A stretch of DNA of 64,000 bases from Choanephora cucurbitarum (lineage: Eukaryota; Mucoromycota; Mucoromycetes; Mucorales; Choanephoraceae): the NCBI GenBank assembly GCA_025331435.1, contig JAIWNI010000068.1, forward strand, positions 90,236 to 154,235, given 5' to 3'. Within the stretch, counting starts at the first letter, position 1. Each line of letters begins with the position of its first letter. The notes under the pieces are model-generated. The model was not told the origin of the DNA and did not search any database. It saw nothing but the letters and a program-made list of their open reading frames with translations. Positions 47,748 through 59,418 of this stretch are shown here, one piece after another. The translations under genes and the position numbers were made by a program.

Positions 47748-49901
47748 ATGGCATCTCATCAAATGGAATCCAACTATGGTGACGGAGGTGCAGGGTCAAC
47801 GTTTTATCCAGTGACAATATGGATAGCACTTGTTTCCACCGTCATTGGTTGTTGTATATCGTTTCTTTCTGTTTGGTTACATTGGAAAAACTATCGAAAA
47901 CCGGTAAGATACGAATAGGAAGGGTATCAACAGAATTTAATGACAAAAGAAAACTATATGACAGAACCAACAACGACAAGTCATTCGTATCTTATGGATG
48001 TAAGCAAAAAGAGTGAAAGAAGCGAATGGAAATAACTTAGAGAAAAGGATGTGAGAATATTAGGGTTCCCATTTATGGTATCAGTACATATATCTCATTG
48101 GTTTCGCTCGATGCAGCCTTTTACGTCGATACTTTCCGAGATATCTATGAAGCATTTGTTATTTATGCCTTTTTCAACTTACTGCTCAACAAATTAGGCG
48201 GAGAAAGAGCCTTGATCATCATGCTTCATTCTCGCCCACCTACGCAAAACTTCTTTCCCGGCACACTTTATTCCAGAGATATTTTTGTAGGTGATCCCTA
48301 TACTTTCTTGTTTGTCAAGCGAGGTATCCTTCAGTTTGTCTATGTCAAGCCTGTGTTGGCTGTCATTACCATGCTGTTGAAGGCTACCGGCAATTATAAT
48401 GAAGGCGAATTTACCTTGACCAGTTCTTATTTCTACCTTACTTTTATCTATAACATCAGTGTCTGTCTCAGTTTATGGTGTCTGATGGTCTTTTTTTATG
48501 CTACTAAACAAGATCTTGCCGAGTTCAGGTAAAAAAAGGGAGCTTTTTTTTTTTTCAAAAAAGCAGGAGAAGAGCATGAGACATTAACCTTCCCCCCTTT
48601 CCCTCTCTCTCTCTCTCTCTACTAGACCTTTACCTAAATTCTTATGTGTCAAGGCTATCATTTTCTTTTCGTTTTGGCAAGGTGTTGCTATTGCTTTACT
48701 TGTATTTGCCGGTATTATTCCTGAATGTAAGAAAACTAAAAATGATTCATTTTTTTTGAGGTTGGTTATCTTATTTTTTTTGTGCTTAGCTGAACATATC
48801 TCAGTGGCCATTCAAGATTTCCTTGTCTGTCTTGAAATGGTGCCATTTGCTATTGGTCATGCGTAAGGAAACAAAAGAAGAAACTCATTGACTTTGACTG
48901 ACATGTTATAAAGTTATTCATTCTCATATACAGACTATTTCGATCGAATTGTTCATTCGGCTCGAATGCCTATCCGTAAAGCGATATCTGATTCATTTGG
49001 CATCAAAGACGTCTTGATGGACACACTCGACACCTTACAAGGCGATCGCTTCAGTTATCGCTCATTCGAACCTTCAGAAGGCGTACCTCATATCGGTAGC
49101 AGCCGTACATCCCGTATCATGGCCGGTCTTCGTTACTCAAACATGACAGCCAAAAAGCATTGGCTTGGACCAGCACCTACCTCTCGCTTCCTCAACTCAT
49201 CTGGACGTGGTATGAATGAAGAAGTTTATATTGATGACGATCATGAACCGTTAGAATTTGAAGATCCTCAGTCAGATGATGAAATGGAAAAACTCTATCA
49301 GGCCAGTCGCAAAATGATGTTTGGCGACTACAATTACCCAGTCATTGATTTTCGGGAACCTATCTTGTCGCAAACGCATCGTCATAGCCAATATGGTGGT
49401 TTAGATCAGTCTATGCCATACAACCAATCAAAAGTGGACATTGGTCCAAGAGAAGGTTGTATTGATGTCATTATTCAAGTGGAACGAGGCAAATATGTTG
49501 TCAATGATGATATGCACCGAAAGCCTTCTCCTCCTCCTACACCACCTCAGCCACCATTAAGAAATCCTACATTGACTGATGTGAAGCGTATACGAGAAGA
49601 CATTGCTAAGCATAGACAAAGCTTAGCTTCTCCAAGACCTTCACCTTCACATTCCACTCCTCAACAAGTTACCTCAAGATACCCACAACCACAGTCATCT
49701 GTGTCTTCATCCTTACATACATCATCTCGTTTTGACCATCGACCCGATATGCCACAACGATCTTCTTCTGCTCAACCACCAAGCACATTGATTCAACCTC
49801 CTTCAGAAGATCCACCTTCCTGGCATTGGCCTCAACATGACAGTGTCAGAGAAACACCCTTTTCAGAATCAGATTATATAAAAAATCCTTGGGCAAAATG
49901 A
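47748..49901 (+). CDS. TMEM184 / organic solute transporter alpha (OST-alpha) family membrane protein
   Basis: Six exons (47748-47903, 47965-47999, 48064-48528, 48626-48726, 48790-48862, 48914-49901) encode 605 residues. The 35-nt exon 2 (NQQRQVIRILWM) restores the family motif RILxMVPIYGIS. The core then reads SLVSLDAAFYVDTFRDIYEA and FFNLLLNKLGGERA, which identify the family. About seven transmembrane helices lie within the first 310 residues (for example WIALVSTVIGCCISFLSVWL; AIIFFSFWQGVAIALLVFAG). The long cytosolic C-terminus is acidic, then Pro/Ser/Gln-rich (PSPPPTPPQPP). Fungal members are vacuolar or endomembrane proteins (yeast YKR051W type; LAZARUS1 in plants). Transport activity is not shown for them. 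Confidence 0.9.
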
Positions 49902-50169
49902 TCTTTTTGTAATCTTATATAAAGTACTCTCTTTATCACTGCTTATACAGTGCTTCCAACAAGCAATGTCACAGCCAATCAAAATTGATGTCGTTGGTTG
50001 GTCTAAATTAATTTCGCACTTTTGGAAATGGAAGTTGCATTTTAGAGATTGTGTTGTCTGCATGTCGGGTTACAACGATTTCTTGGCACTCACAAATATA
50101 AAAATGAGGTCTTTCTTCTCCTGAGTCTGTTGTTTTTCTTCAATTGCTTAAATTTCAATATCAGTATTT
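49902..50169. other. Intergenic, no gene seen
   Basis: 3' flank of the TMEM184-like gene and left flank of the transposase relic. A GGGTTACAACG sequence at 50067 weakly mirrors GGGTTGCTACT on the opposite strand ending at 51362, but no TA flank is present. Confidence 0.35.
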
Positions 50170-51353
50170 GAAGATGGACATGGAAATGTCTTTGATGAGA
50201 ACGGAGGTCCTGAATCTATGGAATATATTGTTGATCAGAATGAGTTGATTGTAGATCTGCTTGTAATTCACAGCGAGCACTTGAAAAGTATGCCCTCTAG
50301 TAAATCTTCATCTGCTTGCTCAATGCTTACAGAAAAGCCAAACGATGAAGACATTTGTATGAAAGAGGTACACACAAAGCACGATTATGTGCGCTGTTCC
50401 CTTCAAGATAAGGTTGGCTATTTCGACCTGAAGATTGAAGAGTGTAGGCACGCATCAGCTACAGCGAAGCAGTAGGGCATTCTTATTCGGACTACTCAGA
50501 GATGGGTTAAACAGTACGATAGCATTTTTGAGGCTTGTAAGCAATTTGGTCGTAAATGCATCTTGAGCAAAGAAGATAAAACAGCTGTTATCAATTTTAT
50601 TGATAGTAGCTCTTCTGCTTCTGTTGTTGAAGTAATCAAGTATTTGTTAAGCCGGTTCACTCATCTGAAAGTTTCACGTAGCAATGTTTGCAATTTCATG
50701 AAAAGTGAATTCAATCTTTCGTTGAAAAAGGCTGACTCTCATCCTGTTGAAAGTAACAGTTCAGCAAAGGTTGAATAGAGACAAGATTGGGTTTCTAAGT
50801 GGAAAAATACTGATACGGATTTTTTGACGAATTGCTTGCTTCCTGAAGAGTCAGCTCTAGGGCTCGGTCCAAAAAGGGTACGCTTGCCATTGTTACCCGA
50901 CCAGTAACAAGAGCAAGCACGACGTCAATAATTAGTGCCATCTCTGTTGAAGGTTTGATTACAATTGATGTCAAAACACCAAGACTAGCGAAGATGAGAT
51001 ACATCAGCTCAGGTACCGCAACGGGTCATTAAATCAGTTTCTTAGAAATGACTCTTGATGAAACGGACAAGCATACTCACGTGAGTGACTAATATATCGT
51101 CATGGATAACGCACCAATCCACACATACGAAAATATAAAGAGCCTATCGAGTATTGATAATGTAAATGCGTATGTCTTCCTACTTACTCCCCTGAGCTTA
51201 ACCCAATAGAACAGTTTTAGGCAGTGGCAGGAAGACACCCTATCAAAAAGAGTCACGGAAGCCTGCAACCGTGTGGAAGAAGGTTGTTTTCGCGATTTCG
51301 TTTCGCATTCTTACAACTGCTTGGATAAATGTCGAAACAAAGTGCCCGTATAG
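50170..51353 (+). pseudogene. Dead Tc1/mariner-type (IS630-like) transposase
   Basis: The reading order matches Tc1-type transposases as I know them from Mucorales. It starts with VFDENGGPESM, then FDLKIEECRHASATAKQ-stop-GILIRTTQRWVKQYDS (HTH), then VSRSNVCNFMKSEFNLSLKKA. A frameshift near 50870 follows, then VTRASTTSIISAISVEGLI, TGH-stop-ISFLEMTLDE, YIVMDNAPIH (second catalytic Asp) and YSPELNPIEQF-stop (TAG for the expected Trp), and it ends CLDKCRNKVPV. The first catalytic position reads EESA where DESA is usual. At least two TAG stops, a TAA and frameshifts make it inactive. Confidence 0.85.
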
Positions 51354-51737
51354 TAGCAACCCACCAATTTATTCAAAGGCAACAATACAGAGGTATGAAC
51401 CATGTAAGTATCAATCAGGTAGGTAATTAGCGATTTTGTATCACTTTTTCAAGAGCATTGCATTGACTGTCAGTCATTTTATGAGAAATCAATCCTCAGA
51501 TCAATATGCAGTAATGGATAAAAACAATAACTTGGTTGAGATGTATTCAATGATTTCCTTCCTTAAAAAAACTACCCAATGAAAAAGGGAGTTACAAGGG
51601 CCCAGCTACCGTGAGTGAATAGCATTTTGTTTCCTCTCATATCTTCTCAAAAGTTATTGAGTAAAATGTCATAATCAAACAAAACCTTCGATTGCTTCAA
51701 ATTTTCAGATGAAACTTACAAGCTTTCAAGTTGCGTT

Positions 51738-52520
51738 CATGGCACCGCGAAAGATGATCAGTTGAATGCTCCTTTGACGAAGCAAAAAAGCAAGCGTGAG
51801 TGCTTTGTTGGACTTCTCAACATTACAGAGTACGCTGCACGAAAGGTCATTCATATGTAAAACAATCCCTCGGAAGTTTCCGAAAAGAAGAAAAGAGGTC
51901 CTCGTTTCAAGACACTTTCTATGGAATGTGTTTTAGCCGTAAAGGACATTGTTGAAAAGAACAACAAATAAGGCAGACAAAACACTGTCAAATCGATTGG
52001 AAACAAACTTCATGAGATCCACGACTTTGACGTCTCTAACTTAACCTTTCCTAGAGATTTGCACTCCATAGGACTCAAATATAAAATAGACGATAGAAAA
52101 AACATCATGCACGACTCTGTTGACAACATTGCATACAGGCATATGTACATATGCAATCGTTTAGAAAATATCAACGGCCAAGACTAGCCAATATGTCCAG
52201 GAGATTTTTTGGACGAATCATATTGTCATGTAGATCACCATGCAGAAAAAAAAACTTGGGCAGCACTTGGTGCCACTGTTATTAAGAAGAACAAAGGTTC
52301 TATGTTGATGATCTTTGCTGTTTTTATTGTCTATAATCAAGAACAAAGACGCAAGGCTAGCATGATCAAAGAGAGCATTACTTTTTAGCGTTCAATAACA
52401 AGGAGAAGGAAACCGCTGCCACTCAAAAGAAAAAACTTGAAGAAAGCCAACTTCGTTAAAAATGTAAAGAACAAGAGATGAACGTTGGTGAAGCTTCTTC
52501 CAAATGAGTTCTCATCAATT
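51738..52520 (+). pseudogene. Second transposase relic (DDE-type with an LDESYCH motif)
   Basis: A degraded plus-strand coding trace contains KKRGPRFKTLSMECVLAVKD, then DFDVSNLTFPRDLHSIGLKY, NIMHDSVDNIAYRHMYICNR and FLDESYCHVDHHAEKKTW. It then reads GSMLMIFAVFIVYN. Stops lie at the expected NNK/GRQ and QD/PIC junctions. The D-E-S-Y-C-H box and the order of blocks resemble a multi-copy DDE transposase family of Mucorales genomes. I cannot assign a superfamily with certainty. No terminal inverted repeats were found. It follows the Tc1 relic in the same orientation. Confidence 0.6.
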
Positions 52521-53096
52521 AAAGAAATTGTTGTTTTTTGAATGTAAAAAGCAACATCTACATAAATCCGCCAGTAGGAGCTTTAGAATGGTGCTATTTG
52601 TATCAAAATTGAATAAGCGTAAGACGAGAAAAACAAAATTGGATGAGGAAGAAAATTAATGAATATCTCTACGTCTTTTACCAGAATGATGTTGAAGGAA
52701 AAAAAGTGTCTTGCAATTCAGGAATAAAGTTGTTGCACTTAACATATATATATATATAGTGCCTTGCAAATCAATCAGTATTGGAAGCTTATAAGTACCT
52801 ATCGAAATAACTAAGAAGAGAGAGAGAGAGAGAGAGAGGGACTAACTATTACAGCTTTTCTACATGGGTGCTTTCCAAAGACAGTCATCAAAATAGGAGG
52901 TAATTCATTTTGGTTAGCGTACGACTAGAAAATGAGGCAAACTAGCACATTGTAAAATACTCCTAGATACTGCTAGTCAATCCAAATCGAAAAGAGTGAC
53001 ATATGTAGTTGATGATTTTGCCACTGGAATGGAGGAGCAGTGATGTTGGTGAAGAGATAAGATTATACAATCTTATTTTGAATCAATAGAACAAAG
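52521..53096. repeat. Intergenic with TA and GA microsatellites
   Basis: (TA)n at about 52743-52758 and (GA)n at about 52816-52839. No gene was seen. Confidence 0.5.
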
Positions 53097-54938
53097 CTAC
53101 AGTTCCTCTGATACTTGGCCTGATCGACTGACCGCTTTGATTGTATCTTTGATATCTACAGGAGACCGCCCTGATTGTTGTTGCTTCAAAACCATAGTCA
53201 CTTCTTCTTGTTCAAGCAGCATTTCCTTAAAATGTCTCCGTTGTACACACATTATGTTCAATAGTTTTGACTTGATTGTCATCTTACCTTTAGTTTCATC
53301 AACAATTCCATCAAACGATTTAGGTAGTATCGGTCTTCCCAATCTCTTGGTACAATTGCAGACCGTATCTCCACGAAGCACCATTTTCCAATTCCCATAC
53401 GACTGGTTGATAGCAAAGTCAGTTTATTCCCAACGCATTGTATAGCAAATACGCGCCGTCGTCCAAATGTCGTCCAAGATGCGTATTGATATTGATTTAT
53501 TTCGTTCTTCAAACAATTGCTAGTATATTCCATCAATTTCAGAGTATCTTCTTCGGTATGAATCCCGTCCTCTTCCCTATACACCCAGATGTGAGTAAGA
53601 AAAGGCGTCAGCACGGTACCACCGCCCTTGTGAGGTATCATACATACCCTGAGCATTCCATCATCAGACGTTCAACTTTGTCCTTGCAACTAAAACCAAT
53701 ACCATCAAGGAGCTTGCGTTGACTTCCAGAAAGGCAAAGCATCAATTGTTTGTTAGATGGAGACCCTTTTTCACACCTACACATCAAGAAAAAAAATAAA
53801 TAAGCGCTTGAATAGAAATACCATCCTACCATTTTTTACCAAATAAAGGATAACAGTTTTGTTGAGGCACTAAAATACTTGAAGATTGGGATGATATATT
53901 CAGCAAAAGGAGTGCGTTCATTGGGTATTACAACGTAAGACGGCTTGCTGCAATTCGCATGGTAATCGGACAGTATGTAATGGAGGAGTCGGATGTCTTG
54001 TCGTTCATCATCATTATCACCTATATTAACCTTAGTATTATCCATGCAGTCCAACAAATTATCCAAAGTTCCATTTAAACAAGAGTTCAAAAGATTAAAT
54101 GTACTGGCCCTTTTTTTGAAGCAATAAAGTACTCGTTGCTCTTCCATGTTGAGTTCATATTCTTGTCGAGTGCAATTCAAAGTCTCGTCCCCAGAATGAG
54201 GACCAATTACCGTCACAAAATAATCGTTGAGTTTCTTTGCATCATCACCATTAATCCTTGGCTTATTTGTGGAGATGGATGGTGTTATGTTGGGAGGGTG
54301 AAAGCTGTAGCTCTTTTTGACTTTGTTCAACAACAATGAAGCAGCTGAATTACTTGAATCTATACATACAAAAGACCAAAATCGTGTTAGCAACTTGACG
54401 AAGTTTCATTGCGCATTCAAACTATAAACTTACCAAGTTCTATTCCATCGCTGTCTTTATTTTTTCTTTTTCTGTCCTAGATTAAACAGTTGGTCAATTT
54501 TGATTACAGCACCACCATAAGATCCTAAGAACTTACAGAATTTGTGTGGTATATGTTTTTGGTCAAGTTACTACAATTGTTGTAATTGTCGTTGATACTG
54601 CCTGCAATGATGTGTTGCTGAGAAGGTTGCTGGCTTTCCATCTGTTTTACGTAAAACTATCAACACGATAAAGAAATGAGTGAGCCTATAAAGTTACGGT
54701 GTTGAAACGTACGCCAGCTTACTTGCAAGTCAGAAAATATTGCATTACTTGGTTCTACAAAAGCCTTCCTGCTCTTGATTATTAAATTAAGATCGCTTTC
54801 CATGATTCCACAGACTATATTGAACGGTAGCTTCAGAGTATGTTCATAAAGAGTAAAAGCCTCGCGAAAATTCCACTTTTTGGATGCAATCTTGAGAAAG
54901 TATTCTTTCCCAGGATCTGATATATTAGGCGCATTCAT
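53097..54938 (-). CDS. Seven-exon protein of unknown function, intact
   Basis: Exons on the minus strand (54938-54723, 54656-54537, 54476-54434, 54359-53840, 53776-53648, 53576-53288, 53225-53097) join with canonical GT-AG sites and closed phases into 481 residues. The start MNAPNISDPGKEYF is the first ATG after an upstream stop-rich stretch. An additional upstream exon is possible because a TTTGCAG lies at about 54966. Features are a basic DRKRKNKD stretch (possible nuclear signal), a conserved-looking core SGSQRKLLDGIGFSCKDKVE, then NQYQYASWTTFGRRRVFAIQ and IGKWCFVEIRSAIVP, and a Gln-rich C-terminus. I do not recognise a domain. It may be a family expanded in Mucorales. The intact exon structure next to dead transposons suggests it is a functional gene. 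Confidence 0.72.
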
Positions 54939-56813
54939 GCGGTAACGAAAAAAAACGAAGCACCTGCAAAGCAAGAATGAGTTTTGTTAAGTCAACCTAA
55001 CAATTTATTACGCTATAAAAAAATGAAAAGGTTTAACCTGAAATATTGGGAAAACTCTTATTGGGTAGCAATTGACGAGCTAGAACTCAACTATCTAATT
55101 TGTATATATATTCGTGATAGCTTTATTTATGATAAAATTTAAGTTAAAATACATAAGAAAAAAAATGACATAGTGTGTTCTTATTTTTTCTAATCCTCGA
55201 GTATGTGATAAGGTTCCCGAAGAAAAGAAAAGGACAGAATTGACAAGTTTTTTGATTATTTAGAGGGGATCAATCAAGTAGTACAAGCAAAAAAAAAAGA
55301 AAAGGTAGTGCAAACTTAAGATAATTCCTTAAGTACACCCCCCCCTCTTGCCACCTTTCAAACCCCAAATTGACATCTAAAAACCTTTGTTCGGAGGTCC
55401 AACCATGGATACGCCAAAATTCAAAGGCTTTCTAAGAGGTTTGTTTAAACCTTTGTTTGAAGGACTTTTTCAACAATTAATAGATCATTATTTTTCCAAG
55501 TATTTCCTTACAAAAAAAAGGGAGGAGGGAGGGATTTAAATATAATTCAGTTAGTTAAAGTTACCAAGCCTTCTACGAGCAAGTGTTATTAAATTTTGCA
55601 TAATAAAGGTGCTTTCACTTCATTCGATTATGCGCACTAATGTCTTAATTTGCTCAAAACTAATGACTGTGTGTTAATCTTTTGTACTTTGCAATTCAAG
55701 ATTGCTGCTTAGGTATAGTTGATTTTTCTTCTTGCTTGAGACTTCTGGAACTTTGGGTCTTCCGCGTATAAGTACCAGTCATACAGGATTATGGTTGGGG
55801 ACAGTGAATATGCGGACAACTGTTGTAACAAATGAATTATATACAACGTCAAGATACAGCCTACCATCGTCCACCAAAAGATTATCGCAACAAGATTAAA
55901 GGGTTGGACAGTATACCTACTTTTGCACAGAGTCAGATGCTTGTAGGTTCGGAAGCAGAGGTTATTATCTTGACGACAATAGTATTGCCAGCATTTTTAG
56001 AGGACCTAAAAACTTGCTTGATGCAGTTTGAAACTGTACAGCCCTTGTCTCAGTGGACTGGAATGAAAGCTTTAGGGTCTTTAGAGCGCCGAGGTGGAAA
56101 GTAGATGTACCAGTTTTAGGAAGAGGAAAAAGAAAAGAGCGAAATTCGTGAACTGACCTATTATAATAGTTAGCAGCAAAACTTCTGTTCATCTCGTTAA
56201 TGGCATTTTGGCCCGGGTTTTTATGCAAACGAACAGTGAATTTGGTCATGTCAATTAAGTGTTCTGAAGGTTTAGCACTGATGTGAAGGAGAGGACCTTG
56301 TCTTTTTCTTTGATCATAGTAGAGGCCTAATATCAAAGCATACGTTGCAGTCATGCGATGCTCATTGGTTAGCTACCTAAATATTTGGAAATCGATATAG
56401 AAGAAAGAAATAATCGTCTCCTTTTACTTCTTTTTCTTTTTTTCCTTTTCTCTCTACTTATTCACAGACTCACGCATGGCGTCATCGTATCAGTTGAAGC
56501 CAGATGTTGTTCTCCCAGCAGTAGCTAGTAGGTGTTCTCAAGTTCAAGCTACAAGGCATGACATAATTGCAGAGTGCGTTTAAATAATCAATGCATGTAT
56601 GTTGTCAGTATTGTAAGAATTTCAGACACTGTAAAAAATTTAAGGTTCTCCAAAGGTTTCTTTAGCCTTTAATTTTTACGATGAATTTCTCATTTTCGGA
56701 GGCCAAAATAGAGATACATTCGCAAGTATCCTTAGAACGACGTCATAAAAAACACATTGATTTTTGTCTTCCTTAGATATTGTTCTTTTTAAGCTACTAC
56801 GCTTTTTTTTGGC
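54939..56813. other. No confident gene; possible relic at 55832-56354
   Basis: Frames on both strands overlap at 55832-56354 (plus: QMNYIQRQDTAYHRPPKDYR; another plus frame: VSVDWNESFRVFRAPRWKVD). They look protein-like but lack extension, so this is probably an old element fragment. A C8 run lies at 55338-55345. Confidence 0.35.
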
Positions 56814-57907
56814 TCCTCTCTTTGGTTGATCGAGTGTGATGGCTACATTCTGCCATATAGCTCACGCGTAGACTCTGCATTCTTGGCTTTATTGTACTCT
56901 TGACCCATGATTTCGGGTGATGTCGCTGTGTATTTTGCATCTCCATTCTTCCTGGTGGAAGTCTGCTGGTGATCTGTGATAGTCAAATATTTCTTTTTCT
57001 ATCTCCTTACTACATCTCCGTCATTTCCTGTTCATGACTTGCCCTTCCAGTTTTCTTTCTTTTTTTCTTAAGCTGCTAGGGGTCGGTACATCCAAGAGTC
57101 AGTTGTATTCTCTGAGCATAATTTGGTCTATGATACCAGCACACTTGGTCGACCTATTGTCTAAGGTGATGTTGATGAGAAATATTTTACGATGATGGAT
57201 GTATAGTAGCTTATTCGTTTTCTTTGTCCTTGTTGTTAGAAATATTTTGCAATGTGCTCTTGCATTAGTCTGGCTTCCTCTCTTTGGTTGATCGAGTGTG
57301 ATGGCTACATTCTGCCATATAGCTCACGCGTAGACTCTGCATTCTTGGCTTTATTGTACTCTTGACCCATGATTTCGGGTGATGTCGCTGTGTATTTTGC
57401 ATCTCCATTCTTCCTGGTGGAAGTCTGCTGGTGATCTGTGATAGTCAAATATTTCTTTTTCTATCTCCTTACTACATCTCCGTCATTTCCTGTTCATGAC
57501 TTGCCCTTCCAGTTTTCTTTCTTTTTTTCTTAAGCTGCTAGGGGTCGGTACATCCAAGAGTCAGTTGTATTCTCTGAGCATAATTTGGTCTATGATACCA
57601 GCACACTTGGTCGACCTATTGTCTAAGGTGATGTTGATGAGAAATATTTTACGATGATGGATGTATAGTAGCTTATTCGTTTTCTTTGTCCTTGTTGTTA
57701 GAAATATTTTGCAATGTGCTCTTGCATTAGTCTGGCTTCCTCTCTTTGGTTGATCGAGTGTGATGGCTACATTCTGCCATATAGCTCACGCGTAGACTCT
57801 GCATTCTTGGCTTTATTGTACTCTTGACCCATGATTTCGGGTGATGTCGCTGTGTATTTTGCATCTCCATTCTTCCTGGTGGAAGTCTGCTGGTGATCTG
57901 TGATAGT
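56814..57907. repeat. 462-bp tandem repeat, 2.4 copies, apparently identical
   Basis: Copy 1 is 56814-57275, copy 2 is 57276-57737 and a partial copy 3 is 57738-57907. I found no difference between copies where I compared them line by line. Landmarks recur exactly 462 bp apart (TTTGGTTGATCGAGTGTG at 56821, 57283 and 57745). The unit holds an internal pair of AGAAATATTTT motifs. On the minus strand it has an open frame of about 50 codons including AKYTATSPEIMGQEYNKAKN. No gene family was recognised. Confidence 0.9.
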
Positions 57908-58978
57908 TAAATATAAACTTCCAATAAAAATTGATTTGTACGACACTATTTTTCTTGTAAAATGCTACTACTCTTTTATCTTTGCAAAATCAAAAAAGAG
58001 AAGCTAATTAAGAAGAAGCATGCATTCTAGTCTAGCAGTAGAATCAAGGAAGTATATATGTATGCAGAGATGAGGCCATGTTTGTTTCAATGAGCTTCAA
58101 TCCACATTTTCTCTAGAACAATCGACACACATTATGAGGGCACGACAGAATACGCTTTTTTGAGCTCATAAGATAATGGAATTCAAATTTCGACAAGTTC
58201 AACTCATCTACTGAAACAACGACCTAGAGTGAAAAGAGTGGAATATATAGTTGATTCCAAAAGAGAGTAGGGATTTTTGATATCAAAATCTGTAATAAAA
58301 GTCGCATTGTTTCGAAATGTATAGATGCTTTTTCTTCTCTGATTCAATTAAAGTAAACCCCCCCCCAACAGCCCTATGCCTTTATTTACAGCATTTTGTT
58401 CATTATCTTCCAATTCAAACAAGGCTTCCTAAATGTGATCAACTATAAACAAATGATCAATACTACTCAGAAAAGCTAGGTATAATGAGTAGTAAGTATC
58501 TTTCAATTGTTTGCTCAATATCTCTTCTTTTATAAGGATTCAAAATATTTTCGAGACTCTTTAGCTGTTCAAATTGTGATACTGTATTTGTGTTGTAATT
58601 CAAGCCAGCGCCTTGCTTTTTAAAGATTTTTGTTCAAATTCCGGAGACACAAAAGTGCTTTTTGTTGTATCTACTAAGACTTTATTTCACAGATCAGGAA
58701 ACTTTGTTTACAATGAATTGATCGAAATACGATTTACCAAAAGGGAAAACGGCTAGAAACATGAACAAGGAGACAAAACAACAGAATAGAAGCGAGAATA
58801 GCCAGCCCAGGAAAATAATCATTTTGACTATTGCCGCAATGGGTAAAGAGTAGTAAACTCTTCTATACGGATTACATCTTTGTTACACAGATTGACTCCC
58901 ATCTGAGGTTAAAAAACGCAATAGTTAATCCTAAATCTCCCTGGGGTCTTTCTTTCTTCTTTTTAAATTTAGAAAAAA
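57908..58978. other. No gene seen
   Basis: AT-rich spacer with a C9 run at 58358-58366. The right end is the promoter of the KGD4 gene. Confidence 0.5.
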
Positions 58979-59383
58979 ATGCAACCTTCTGTTACTTTAC
59001 GTGCTGCTCACAAACCTCTTATTCGTTTTCTTGGTCCCAGAGCTAATCTTTGGAAAGGTAAAGGAATATACAAAGAAAGAGAGTTACCATGAAAGAGGTC
59101 ACTTACAAAAAAAAAGATACACCACACCATGTTGGTCCTCATCCCTTGACACCACCTAATCTTGTTAAGCATGTTGCTCAACCCAGCAGCGCACCAGCAC
59201 CTAAAGCCAAGGCTGCTAGTAAACAAACGCTCGAGTTTGGTCAGTTAGATCCCAAATACCGTCGCACACCTATCTCTGAAATTGAAATGGACGCTATTGA
59301 GGTAAACAAGAATCATACTATCAGCGCTGAAACAAGTTATACTTATATTTTAATAGAGTGGTGGTGCTACTGCTATCTTTTAA
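58979..59383 (+). CDS. KGD4: Alpha-ketoglutarate dehydrogenase subunit 4 (Ymr31/MRPS36 family), mitochondrial
   Basis: Three exons (58979-59057, 59117-59301, 59357-59383) encode 96 residues. The N-terminus MQPSVTLRAAHKPLIRFLGP matches fungal Kgd4 (K-P-x-I-x-F-x-G). The middle has HVGPHPLTPP and an Ala/Lys-rich linker. The C-terminus has LDPKYRRTPISEIEMDAIES followed by GGA, the conserved E-x-I-x-SGGA box that recruits E3 to the 2-oxoglutarate dehydrogenase complex. The last exon is only 27 nt. It was formerly taken for a mitochondrial ribosomal protein. It ends 35 bp from the convergent RidA stop codon. Confidence 0.9.
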
Positions 59384-59418
59384 ATGTGTCAATAATAAAC
59401 AGCTTTCTTTTTTATTGT

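Noticed and set aside
50067..51362. Terminal inverted repeats of the Tc1 relic
   Set aside because: GGGTTACAACG and GGGTTGCTACT match only weakly and no TA duplication flanks them, so element ends are not called.
55832..56354. Overlapping protein-like frames on both strands, considered as a Fanzor/TnpB remnant
   Set aside because: No catalytic RuvC or zinc-ribbon motif could be seen, and the fragment is too short to assign.
56814..57907. CRISPR-like or snoRNA array in the 462-bp repeat
   Set aside because: The unit is long and contiguous without spacers, and no C/D or H/ACA box pair could be fitted convincingly.
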